From assembly GCA_036794395.1 (NCBI GenBank), contig DAIRGS010000190.1:1-13488 (forward strand): DNA of 13,488 nt, read 5' to 3'. The DNA is from DASXMX01 sp036794395 (lineage in GTDB: Bacteria; Planctomycetota; Phycisphaerae; Tepidisphaerales; Tepidisphaeraceae). Every line of letters begins with the position of its first letter. Positions within the stretch are counted from its first letter, which is position 1. Shown piece by piece: positions 1 through 5,623 of this stretch. Below the pieces are notes generated by a model. That model was not told the DNA's origin and searched no databases. It saw only the letters and a list, made by a program, of their open reading frames with translations. The position numbers and the translations under genes were made by a program.

Positions 1-90
1 TTTCTCTGTGCCCTCTGTGTTCTCTGTGGCCTCTGTGCTTAATTCTTTGATTTGTATTCTTCGTGTCTTCGTGTCTTCGTGTCTTCGTGT
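1..90. repeat. Intergenic short tandem repeats, 9-bp then 8-bp period
   Basis: CTCTGTG occurs at 4, 13, 22 and 31, an exact 9-bp period. It is followed by four perfect copies of CTTCGTGT at 59-90, an 8-bp period. This low-complexity block lies just beyond the stop codon of the minus-strand esterase and may continue left of the window. Repeats of this kind (CTCTGTG/CACAGAG and CTTCGTGT/ACACGAAG) are typical dispersed intergenic repeats of large planctomycete and related genomes, by general knowledge. No function is evident. The translations across it are simple repeats and are not counted as genes. Confidence 0.8.
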
Positions 91-108
91 TAAACCCTCT
101 TCCGCAAA

Positions 109-1395
109 TCAATTCCCCAACGGCTTAGCCCCACTCACCCGCGGACTCACCGCCATCTTAAAATCATCCACCGAATCCGGATGCCCCGGATCGAATTCAA
201 ACCAGTCGATCATCCGATCCGCCAGCGGCAGGCGGCCCGCGCGAATCCCCAGCCTGACACACTTGGCAAGTTCATAACTTCCGTAGTTGTTGTGATGCGT
301 CCCATCCACAAACGCTTTGCTGATGTCCTTCGCGCCAAGCGCCTCGTAAAACACCGCACTCATCGCGTTCAAATCGATAAGCGAAACCCCCTGCTCCCTC
401 GCCACTTGGCGCGCCGCTTTGGGATAGTCCCCCAATGTATTGGTCACCTTGCCATCCGCCCCCAAACTCTTCCGATGCATCGGCGTCACGACCACCGGCA
501 CCCCGCCCTTCTTCCGCGCCTCGGCCACAAAATGCTCCAAATCCTTTTTGTACGAAGTAAACGCCCCAATCCCCTCCCCCTTCTCTTTCATGTCGTTATG
601 CCCATACTGAATAAACAAATAATCGCCCGGCTTCATGACGCTCAGCACCTTATCGAGCCGGTGGGCGCCCAATGAACTCCGCAACGACTCCCCCGATTCC
701 GCATGATTCGCCACCGCCACGCCCGGCTTAAAAAACCGCGGCAACATTTGCCCCCAACTGTTCCAAGGCTCTGCGGGCTGATCGCACACCGTTGAATCCC
801 CCAGAATAAACACCGTCGGCACCTCCGGAGCCGCCACGATCTCCACCGCGCTCACGCTCGGGTGCGGCCCATTAAATTCCAACGTAAGCTTATCATCCCA
901 GTCCCACGCCTCGGAGGTCTTTTCCCGATCCTTGAGCCGCACCGCACCGCCCCCGGATATGGCGGGAGTTCGCGTGTTCACGGTAATAATCCGAGTTTCA
1001 AACTTCCCGTCGGCGGGCTTGACGCCCTCCAGCATCAACCTTCGAAGCTCGGCCTTCACAGTGGTGTCCGATGCCCCGCTCGGATCGCCCAACGTCAACG
1101 TGACATTGTAATTCCCCTCCTTAGGCAGCCGAACCGAAAAGTAGAACGCCTTGCCCCCCACCACCGCATGCCCCCCACCGCTCTCCAAATCCTTGAGCCC
1201 ACCGGCACTCTCAAACCCAAACCCGTCCTTATCGTTGTACATCGCGTTCGCCGAAACCTTTGTGAAACCCGCTTCGGATTTGCCCGCGCCGAAACTGAAT
1301 TTGAGCGGCTTCGCATCCTCGGCATGCACGAATGCAGAAATCAAAAGCACTGAAATCGCGAAGATGAACAGACTGGAATACCGATTAGCCGCCAC
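109..1395 (-). CDS. Secreted rhamnogalacturonan acetylesterase-like SGNH/GDSL esterase
   Basis: A 428-residue secreted esterase that probably removes acetyl groups from pectic rhamnogalacturonan or a related plant polysaccharide (CE12-like). Residues 1-25 form a signal peptide ending in FVHA. Residues 30-190 look like a beta-sandwich ancillary domain. The SGNH domain starts near 193 with GDSTV (nucleophile Ser201). It continues with a Gly-containing block near 235, GHND (Asn267) and DGTHHN, where Asp364 and His367 give the DxxH pair. All four SGNH blocks are therefore present. The start is GTG at 1395, supported by GGAGG (1402-1406) 6 nt upstream. The gene stands alone, preceded on its strand by a promoter/hairpin region at 1525-1620. 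The family assignment is firm. The exact substrate is inferred; other acetyl-xylan or sugar esters are possible. Confidence 0.9.
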   Translation of the reverse strand: MAANRYSSLFIFAISVLLISAFVHAEDAKPLKFSFGAGKSEAGFTKVSANAMYNDKDGFGFESAGGLKDLESGGGHAVVGGKAFYFSVRLPKEGNYNVTLTLGDPSGASDTTVKAELRRLMLEGVKPADGKFETRIITVNTRTPAISGGGAVRLKDREKTSEAWDWDDKLTLEFNGPHPSVSAVEIVAAPEVPTVFILGDSTVCDQPAEPWNSWGQMLPRFFKPGVAVANHAESGESLRSSLGAHRLDKVLSVMKPGDYLFIQYGHNDMKEKGEGIGAFTSYKKDLEHFVAEARKKGGVPVVVTPMHRKSLGADGKVTNTLGDYPKAARQVAREQGVSLIDLNAMSAVFYEALGAKDISKAFVDGTHHNNYGSYELAKCVRLGIRAGRLPLADRMIDWFEFDPGHPDSVDDFKMAVSPRVSGAKPLGN

Positions 1396-1401
1396 GATCC
1401 G

Positions 1402-1406
1402 CCTCC
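1402..1406 (-). promoter_or_regulatory. Ribosome-binding site fixing a GTG start
   Basis: GGAGG on the minus strand lies 6 nt before the GTG at 1395 and decides the esterase start. No in-frame ATG is needed to keep the whole signal peptide. Confidence 0.75.
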
Positions 1407-1466
1407 AATCTCAGAAATGTGTCGCGCCTGATTCCACATTCAGGCAACGAAGAGGAATGCAGTTTA

Positions 1467-1494
1467 GCCGCAGATGACGCAGATGGCCGCAGAT
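1467..1494. repeat. CGCAGAT short dispersed repeat
   Basis: CGCAGAT occurs three times, at 1469, 1478 and 1488, inside the 5' leader region of the esterase. It resembles the ACCGCAGATGAACGCAGAT-type intergenic repeat found scattered through many planctomycete genomes (family recalled, not searched). If the esterase is transcribed from the 1592-1620 promoter, this repeat is part of its mRNA leader. Confidence 0.6.
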
Positions 1495-1524
1495 AAATAC
1501 AAAAACCTGGGATTGGGCGGGCGC

Positions 1525-1585
1525 AAAAAAAATGTCGGCGGTTGGAGAAGGAGGGGGGGAGCCTTCTCCGGGGGAACCGCCGACA
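1525..1585 (-). terminator. Very strong two-tier hairpin with U8 tract (terminator or leader attenuator)
   Basis: Reading the minus strand, an 11-bp outer stem (TGTCGGCGGTT at 1575-1585 with its exact complement at 1533-1543) encloses an 8-bp inner stem (GGAGAAGG with CCTTCTCC, 1562-1569 and 1544-1551). The run TTTTTTTT (1525-1532) follows at once. This has the form of an intrinsic terminator for leftward transcription. The gene to its right already has its own terminator at 1695-1733, and a good promoter ends at 1592. The hairpin may therefore be a second terminator, an attenuator in the esterase leader, or a tiny RNA. Confidence 0.8.
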
Positions 1586-1591
1586 CGCAAA

Positions 1592-1620
1592 AATATAGAA
1601 GCTTGTGTCTTTAAAAACAA
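1592..1620 (-). promoter_or_regulatory. Predicted sigma-70-type promoter firing into the hairpin
   Basis: On the minus strand, TTGTTT (1615-1620), a 17-bp spacer and TATATT (1592-1597) make a good -35/-10 pair in an AT-rich island. The expected transcription start is near 1585, the first base of the two-tier hairpin. The next gene downstream is the esterase at 1395. The prediction rests on consensus match and spacing only. Confidence 0.45.
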
Positions 1621-1694
1621 TTCCTCTAAGGTTTTTCAACAGGCCAATTGTGACAAGCGTGCGAATGGAGCCACGTATATTCCTTCCAGACGAC

Positions 1695-1733
1695 AAAAAG
1701 CGGACGTCACCGTGGGAGGATGACGCCCGTTTT
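1695..1733 (-). terminator. Rho-independent terminator of the secreted collagen-like gene
   Basis: On the minus strand, CGGGCGTCA (1721-1729) pairs along its whole length with TGACGTCCG (1701-1709), with one G-U pair, across an 11-nt loop. CTTTTT follows (1695-1700). AAAA precedes the stem, so the site is partly symmetrical. It lies about 30 nt beyond the stop codon at 1763. Confidence 0.7.
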
Positions 1734-1762
1734 ACGTTGGCACGCGAATCGATCTGGCGAGA

Positions 1763-2986
1763 TCAGTCAATTTGGAGTTGCTCGGGTTCGAACTGCTGTC
1801 CGTCGGGCTGCTGGTCATCGAGCCGGGGCGGGCGGGGGCGTTCGCGGTTGGGGCCTTCGGCTGGCGGTGGGCCGTCGAAACCTGGACGGCCATCCGAGCC
1901 CGGAGGGCCATCGGGGCCGCCACCTTGCGCTCCACGACCCTGGCCGCGATTCTGCCTGGGGCCGGGTCCATCAGGGCCACCGGGACCTCCGGGGCGTCCA
2001 ACGCCAGGACCTCTGCCAGGGCCTTGCGGGGGTCCATCCATACCTTCCCGACCACCTCGGCCGCCCGGACCTTGAGGACCGCCGGGTCCTTCGAAACCGC
2101 CGCCGCCTCGCATGCCATTTGGCCCGCGTCCGCGGCGGCCTTCTGGGCCAGGGCCATCGGCTTGGCCGCGGGGGCCGGGACCGCCTTCAGCGTTTGGGCC
2201 CCACTCGCGTTCGATCATTTTGCCGTCTATGGCCATCGCTTCGACGGCGCGGTGTTCTGAGCCGAGCATCGGATGGCCGACGCCATCAATTGTGAGCTTC
2301 TGGCTGACCGTGAGTTTGAGGCTGGCGGCCTGGGGGCCAATGTGGACGAAGTCGCCATTATCCAGGAGAAGGCCATCGACTTCGCCGTGACGGGCAAAGT
2401 TGAAGGCTTTGACGGTGCCTTCTTCATGGACGAATTTTCGATCTTCGGGGCTAGGCTGTTTGATCTGGCGGCCTTGTTCGGTGGTGAGCGAGACCAGTTC
2501 GTAGACGCCGTGATCGGGCATGCCCATTCCGGGGGACGCGGTGATCTTCACCTGATTTCCGACGGTGGCCAGCTGCGCGACAAATGGCGCCAGTGGCGGC
2601 GGGAGATTGACCTGGATCGTTTTGTCGGAGGTCTTAATCATCAGGCTGTCAACGTTTCCGCGCGGGGCGAAGTTGTAGCTGATGACTGAACCAGAAAGTT
2701 CAACGGTCTCGCGGGGCGGCGGAGGTGTTTGCCGCGAGGGCCCGGGATCCTGGCGCGATCCGCCGGGACCTTGACGCATCGGGCCCGGAGCGCCGGGAGG
2801 GCCTTGCTGGGGCCGGCCGGCGGGGCCATTCGATTGCCCGGGCCCGGGGCCAGGACCATTGCCGGGGGGGCCATCGCCCGGTCGGGCCTGGGACAGGGCA
2901 ATGTGCGAGCCGATGGTGAGGGCCGCGGCTGCGCCGAGAGTGGCCAAAGTGAGGCGCGATATTCGGCTTTTGATCAGTGCGTTCAT
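1763..2986 (-). CDS. Secreted protein with duplicated small beta domain and Gly/Pro-rich collagen-like tail
   Basis: A 407-residue exported protein. Residues 1-34 are a signal peptide ending in ALSQA. Residues 35-92 are Gly/Pro/Gln-rich. Residues 95-168 and 187-258 are two copies of one domain, sharing the pattern G-(S/T)-V-x3-NFA-x2-G-x-VD-x-L followed by a short strand and a second VxI/LTI strand. It looks like a small OB-fold-like beta barrel. Residues 262-380 are a tail of GGP, GPG and GRG steps, which is collagen-like but without a strict Gly-X-Y register, ending in an acidic Asp/Gln-rich tip. The frame stays open upstream to 3340, but ATG 2986 has AAGGAG (2994-2999) at 7 nt and the signal peptide begins there. 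It follows the membrane-protein gene by 82 bp, so they are probably one operon. I do not recognise a named family. Surface, matrix or nucleation roles are guesses. Confidence 0.85.
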   Translation of the reverse strand: MNALIKSRISRLTLATLGAAAALTIGSHIALSQARPGDGPPGNGPGPGPGQSNGPAGRPQQGPPGAPGPMRQGPGGSRQDPGPSRQTPPPPRETVELSGSVISYNFAPRGNVDSLMIKTSDKTIQVNLPPPLAPFVAQLATVGNQVKITASPGMGMPDHGVYELVSLTTEQGRQIKQPSPEDRKFVHEEGTVKAFNFARHGEVDGLLLDNGDFVHIGPQAASLKLTVSQKLTIDGVGHPMLGSEHRAVEAMAIDGKMIEREWGPNAEGGPGPRGQADGPGPEGRRGRGPNGMRGGGGFEGPGGPQGPGGRGGREGMDGPPQGPGRGPGVGRPGGPGGPDGPGPRQNRGQGRGAQGGGPDGPPGSDGRPGFDGPPPAEGPNRERPRPPRLDDQQPDGQQFEPEQLQID

Positions 2987-2993
2987 GGTCGTG

Positions 2994-2999
2994 CTCCTT
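2994..2999 (-). promoter_or_regulatory. Ribosome-binding site that fixes the start at 2986
   Basis: AAGGAG on the minus strand, 7 nt before ATG 2986. It argues against the longer open frame that extends to 3340, whose extra 118 residues have no signal peptide and overlap the neighbouring gene. Confidence 0.8.
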
Positions 3000-3068
3000 A
3001 AAGGGTCTTTATAATGGTTGTGATTGATCTTCAGACTTTGGTGGCAAAGCCCGATTCGCCACGCGTGG

Positions 3069-3692
3069 CTAGAGGTTTGATTCCTGTGAATTGCGGCTGA
3101 CGCTGTATTGCCGCTCGGCTTGGGCGAAAACCACGCGTACGACTCCGACGAAGGCGAGGATGATTCCGACGCCGATCGAGACGAGGCCGCCGGTTTGTTC
3201 GATTTGTGCCTGATGCCAGCGTTCCATCTCGGGATTTGGGGCCGGGGGACCCGGGCGGCGGCCTGGGCCATTGGGTTCGGGGCGGGCGTCGGGGCCGCGA
3301 TCGAGGCGCGGGGGACGGTTGTCCTCTTCGGGACGAGCATCTGGATGCCGGTCGGGAGTCACATCACGATCCGGTCGTGGACCGGGCTGAAACTGCATAT
3401 TCGCGGCAGAAGGCATCGGAGCCTGATGTCCAACCCACATAGCCCCCCCACCGACGACCGCCAACGCGATTCCCAAGGCGAGCATGGTCAGGGCTTGCCG
3501 CATCGACAGGAGCCAGAACGGGGGCGCATCCGGGAAACGGGTAATCCCCTTTTCCAGAGCGGTTTGCATGAGATGGAATCGCTGACGGTCTTGCTGCCAG
3601 CGGATGGCCAGCCACCCGGCCACAAGCAGAACGGCTGCAATGCCGAGGCTGTCGGCAAGGAAGTCGGCCAGGGGTCCTGAAAGATAATGCAT
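3069..3692 (-). CDS. Three-helix membrane protein with Pro/Asp/Arg-rich loop (DUF6249-like)
   Basis: A 207-residue membrane protein. Predicted helices are at about 15-31, 67-87 and 169-190. Between helices 1 and 2 lies a cytoplasmic-type segment, RFHLMQTALEKGI, resembling the H/R-x-x-A-x-EKG motif of small DUF6249-type membrane proteins, which often sit beside ECF sigma genes (recalled). Between helices 2 and 3, residues 100-155 form a low-complexity loop with repeated GPRPDR/PDARPE steps. The start is set at ATG 3692 because GGAG lies 6 nt upstream; a TTG two codons earlier abuts that GGAG and is unlikely. The gene is divergent from the sigma-factor gene and 82 bp upstream of the secreted collagen-like gene, whose composition resembles its loop. 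An envelope role linked to that protein is inferred. Confidence 0.8.
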   Translation of the reverse strand: MHYLSGPLADFLADSLGIAAVLLVAGWLAIRWQQDRQRFHLMQTALEKGITRFPDAPPFWLLSMRQALTMLALGIALAVVGGGAMWVGHQAPMPSAANMQFQPGPRPDRDVTPDRHPDARPEEDNRPPRLDRGPDARPEPNGPGRRPGPPAPNPEMERWHQAQIEQTGGLVSIGVGIILAFVGVVRVVFAQAERQYSVSRNSQESNL

Positions 3693-3735
3693 GAACAACT
3701 CCAGTCTTTGTGTTTCCGGGGCGTTAGTGCGGACT

Positions 3736-3915
3736 ATTCACCGCAGAGACGCAGCCTTCGGCTCTGAGGCTCAGGCTCGAAGAGAGGGCGCAGAGAATTC
3801 GGAAGCGACAATTCTGCTCGTCCAAAACTGAAAATCCGCCCGCTGAATGGATTAGGCAGCCAATACGGCGCAATTCTCGCTACTTCTCCGCGTGCTCCGC
3901 GTCTCGGCGGTGAAT
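3736..3915. repeat. 180-bp element with 17-bp terminal inverted repeats
   Basis: ATTCACCGCAGAGACGC at 3736-3752 is mirrored by GCGTCTCGGCGGTGAAT at 3899-3915, with 16 of 17 positions complementary. The right arm also carries CGCGTGCTCCGCGT-type short repeats. The element fills most of the divergent space between the membrane-protein gene and the sigma factor. CCGCAGAGACGC-type repeats are common dispersed intergenic elements in planctomycete and verrucomicrobial genomes (recalled). No target-site duplication is visible at its edges and it encodes no convincing protein. Confidence 0.7.
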
Positions 3916-3922
3916 CACGAAT

Positions 3923-3951
3923 TTGCCGGATTAGTGCGAGTTGGGTAGAAC
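3923..3951 (+). promoter_or_regulatory. Predicted promoter of the ECF sigma gene
   Basis: TTGCCG (3923-3928), a 17-bp spacer and TAGAAC (3946-3951) form a plausible -35/-10 pair just outside the inverted-repeat element. The expected transcript start is near 3958, so a TTG start at 3941 would lie inside the promoter. A very similar pair (TTGCCG, TAGACT) precedes purQ. Confidence 0.45.
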
Positions 3952-3964
3952 ATGGTTTCAAAAT

Positions 3965-4032
3965 AGCGGTGTGTTTTTTTCTGAAACCGCGTTACGGCTG
4001 GTAGCCACTAATGGCTGGCAAGCGGTGTGTTT
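3965..4032 (+). repeat. 12-bp direct repeat AGCGGTGTGTTT around the sigma-gene start
   Basis: AGCGGTGTGTTT occurs at 3965-3976 and again at 4021-4032, 56 bp apart. The copies are not in the same reading frame. The second copy contains the likely GTG start of the sigma gene at 4025. It may be an operator or chance; 12 identical bases so close together is unusual. Confidence 0.5.
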
Positions 4033-4588
4033 GAACGAAGACGACCTAGAACTTGAGATTCCGTTGGAGCCGCTGAGACGGCGCGAGCCCGGTGCGTTTG
4101 AACGTTTGGTTCGACGCCATGAGCCGGTGGTGCTGGGGCTGTGTCAGAGTATGGGGCTTGGCGGCCCGGACCTGGATGACGCGGCGGCCGAGGTGTTTGC
4201 CAACGTGTTCCGGTCGTTGCCGAACTTTGAGGGCCGATCATCGCTTGGTACGTGGGTTTATCGGATTGCGTGCCGGACGATCCCGAAGGTGCGGGCGCGG
4301 GTTCGCAAGAACCGGGGCTCGGAGTTGCCAGCCGAGCCGTTGGATGATGGACAGCCCACGCCTTTGGAGGCATCGGAGTCGGCGGAGTTGCATCGGAAGC
4401 TTTGGGAAGCGGTGGCGAGACTGGATGATCGGGAAGCGATGGCGATCGATTTGTATTACCGGCGCGAGCAAAGTGTGGAACAAGTTGCCGCGGCGTTGGA
4501 GTGCCCTGAGGGCACGGTGAAAACGCTACTGTTTCGCGCCCGCCAAAAGCTGCGTGAGCGGCTGGCGCCACAGGAGGTCGGACGATGA
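4025..4588 (+). CDS. ECF-family RNA polymerase sigma factor
   Basis: A 187-residue ECF sigma factor that would direct RNA polymerase to a small regulon, probably an envelope or stress response. Region 2 runs from about EPGAFERLVRRH to SSLGTWVYRIACR, with the acidic DLDDAAAEVF helix of region 2.2. Region 4 runs from VARLDDREAMAIDLYY to the helix-turn-helix QVAAALECPEGTVKTLLFRARQKL. Length and domain order are normal for the group. The start is uncertain: the frame is open back to TTG 3941, but the extra 28 residues have no family resemblance and the predicted promoter covers 3923-3951, so GTG 4025 is preferred (GTG 3971 and TTG 4031 are possible). Its stop overlaps the next start as ATGA, so the two genes are translationally coupled. 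Confidence 0.88.
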   Translation: MCLNEDDLELEIPLEPLRRREPGAFERLVRRHEPVVLGLCQSMGLGGPDLDDAAAEVFANVFRSLPNFEGRSSLGTWVYRIACRTIPKVRARVRKNRGSELPAEPLDDGQPTPLEASESAELHRKLWEAVARLDDREAMAIDLYYRREQSVEQVAAALECPEGTVKTLLFRARQKLRERLAPQEVGR

Positions 4589-5034
4589 CTTATATCGACG
4601 ATCCGGAATTTGAGCCGGTGATTCGCGACGCGATGCGTTCGCGACAGGAGCCGGGCGCAATCTCAAATTTGGCTTATCGGGCAATCGAACGCGCGCGGGC
4701 GCAGACAGCGATGCTCGCGCGCGAGCAGCTCGAATTGCTCTGGCGAATGCGCCGGCGAAACCGATGGGTGGCGATGGCGGCGTCGGTGCTGATCGCGGTG
4801 GTGGTTTTTGTGGGGGTGAAGAAATTGTCGGATGCCGGGCTGTTAGGTGGAACGGCTAGCACTTCCGCGACATTGGATTCCAACAGCTCGGACTCCACTT
4901 CGACGTCAGCGAGCGGCGGCGCGATGACGTTAGGCGTGGAACTCACGGTGGAGTTGCTGGTGGTCGCGATGGTTTTATTGTCAGCGGGGATTGCGTCATC
5001 GCGACCGGAGTATGGTGAAGCCACGTTCTCTTAA
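4585..5034 (+). CDS. Membrane protein coupled to the ECF sigma factor, probable anti-sigma factor
   Basis: A 149-residue protein with a charged cytoplasmic N-terminal segment (1-58, helical and rich in Arg and Glu), a transmembrane helix at about 61-78, a Ser/Thr-rich linker (90-112) and a second helix at about 116-137. The start overlaps the sigma stop (ATGA at 4585-4588), the usual arrangement of a sigma/anti-sigma pair. There is no His-x3-Cys-x2-Cys zinc anti-sigma motif, so it would be a non-ZAS type. The anti-sigma role is inferred from coupling and topology. I see no sequence signature that proves it. Confidence 0.75.
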   Translation: MTYIDDPEFEPVIRDAMRSRQEPGAISNLAYRAIERARAQTAMLAREQLELLWRMRRRNRWVAMAASVLIAVVVFVGVKKLSDAGLLGGTASTSATLDSNSSDSTSTSASGGAMTLGVELTVELLVVAMVLLSAGIASSRPEYGEATFS

Positions 5035-5106
5035 TCAGCGATCCGCGTTGAAGGCACGGGGCTTGGCTGATGAGATTTGTGCGTTCTGGAGGGCGTGTCG
5101 GATCCG

Positions 5107-5225
5107 GGTTTTGTTGCGGACTTCCGCGCAGAAGGAAAGGCGCCTGGCACTCGCCCTCACCCCAACCCTGGGCTGATGAAAACCTGTAGTTTTTCACGAA
5201 GCGTGTTCGTCAAGGTTTTGTTGCG
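5107..5225 (+). repeat. 12-bp direct repeat GGTTTTGTTGCG
   Basis: GGTTTTGTTGCG occurs at 5107-5118 and 5214-5225. Each copy sits at the left edge of a CCCTCACCCC-type repeat block, so it may be part of the repeat unit. Confidence 0.5.
5134..5169 (+). repeat. 36-bp direct repeat, copy 1 (truncated CCCTCACCCC block)
   Basis: GGAAAGGCGCCTGGCAC and the following CGCCCTCACCCC match 5442-5477 with two mismatches over 36 bp. This copy stops at ACCCT and lacks the hairpin part present in the second copy. Confidence 0.75.
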
Positions 5226-5236
5226 CACCGGGAAGT

Positions 5237-5282
5237 GCGCCCTCCTGCCCCCTCTCCCTCCGGGAGAGGGCTGGGGTGAGGG
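5237..5282 (-). repeat. 46-bp inverted repeat, left arm
   Basis: On the minus strand this arm reads CCCTCACCCCAGCCCTCTCC and continues. It matches 5462-5507 on the plus strand with three mismatches over 46 bp. Each arm also contains its own palindrome, CCCTCTCC with GGAGAGGG. It is the widespread CCCTCACCCC...GGAGAGGG intergenic repeat (recalled). Confidence 0.8.
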
Positions 5283-5441
5283 GGAAGGAAAAAAGACTCC
5301 AGCTGCTCTGGTCTTTTGTGATGCCCATTGTCGCAAAGAAGGATCGGGCGGCGTGACGATTACGTCCGCCGGTGTGGTGCAACGAGAATCAGACGCAATG
5401 ATAATTGTGGCTCTGGGAACCGGAAAAAACTGTGCGCCAAC

Positions 5442-5507
5442 GGAAAGGCGCCTGGCATTCGCCCTCACCCCAGCCCTCTCCCGGGGGGAGAGGGGGCAAG
5501 GGGGCGC
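5442..5507 (+). repeat. Direct-repeat copy 2 joined to inverted-repeat right arm
   Basis: Positions 5442-5477 repeat 5134-5169, and 5462-5507 is the inverted partner of 5237-5282, 179 bp away. Transcribed on either strand, the two arms could fold into one long stem. Confidence 0.8.
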
Positions 5508-5623
5508 GCGGACGGTGGGCGGCGCAGCAAAAGCGTAAGGTACAAAAACCATGAAACCCTCTACTTTTCATCAGGCCGGGAATGGGTCTTGCTGAATCCC
5601 GCGTCCTCTTCGAGGTGCGGGAA

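Larger units (their letters stand above)
1396..1762. other. Intergenic region between esterase and collagen-like gene
   Basis: The 367 bp between the two minus-strand genes hold, from right to left, the terminator at 1695-1733, an AT-rich promoter candidate at 1592-1620, the hairpin and U-tract at 1525-1585, the CGCAGAT repeat at 1467-1494 and the GGAGG of the esterase. The open frames crossing it have no recognisable protein features and are not counted as genes. Confidence 0.7.
3693..4024. other. Divergent intergenic region before the sigma factor
   Basis: This stretch of just over 300 bp holds the 180-bp inverted-repeat element (3736-3915), a promoter candidate for the sigma gene (3923-3951) and the first copy of a 12-bp direct repeat (3965-3976). 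No clear promoter for the leftward membrane-protein gene was found. Confidence 0.6.
5035..5623. other. 589-bp gene-free mosaic of dispersed repeats
   Basis: No convincing gene lies between the anti-sigma-like gene and the MFS transporter. The stretch holds a 12-bp direct repeat, a 36-bp direct repeat, a 46-bp inverted repeat, and flanking segments near 5174-5196 and 5552-5573 that share an imperfect inverted TGATGAAAA...TTTTCATCA pattern. An imperfect hairpin at 5291-5317 (AAAAGAC...GTCTTTT) could serve as a weak terminator for the sigma operon. Open frames here translate to simple Pro/Gly/Arg peptides typical of these repeats. Confidence 0.75.

Noticed and set aside
1..90. Possible CRISPR array from the evenly spaced CTCTGTG and CTTCGTGT copies
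   Set aside because: Units of 8-9 bp repeat without unique spacers and there are no cas genes. It is a simple tandem repeat.
1385..1696. Minus-strand frame of about 100 residues upstream of the esterase
   Set aside because: It crosses the hairpin, the U-tract and the CGCAGAT repeat, and its translation is low-complexity with no recognisable features.
1605..2295. Plus-strand open frames rich in Pro, Gly, Ser and Arg opposite the collagen-like gene
   Set aside because: They are antisense shadows of the GC-rich Gly/Pro-coding tail. The minus strand has the signal peptide, the ribosome-binding site and the duplicated domain.
2987..3340. N-terminal extension of the collagen-like protein up to 3340
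   Set aside because: It overlaps the membrane-protein gene, has no signal sequence and ignores the AAGGAG that lies 7 nt before ATG 2986.
3941..4024. Longer sigma-factor start at TTG 3941
   Set aside because: The TTG lies inside the predicted promoter, has no ribosome-binding site, and the added residues match nothing in ECF sigma factors.
5157..5552. Open frames on both strands across the repeat mosaic, with peptides such as LTPALSRRERG and SPQPSPGGRGG
   Set aside because: These are the familiar spurious translations of CCCTCACCCC...GGAGAGGG repeats. They have no domain, no ribosome-binding site and run through palindromes.
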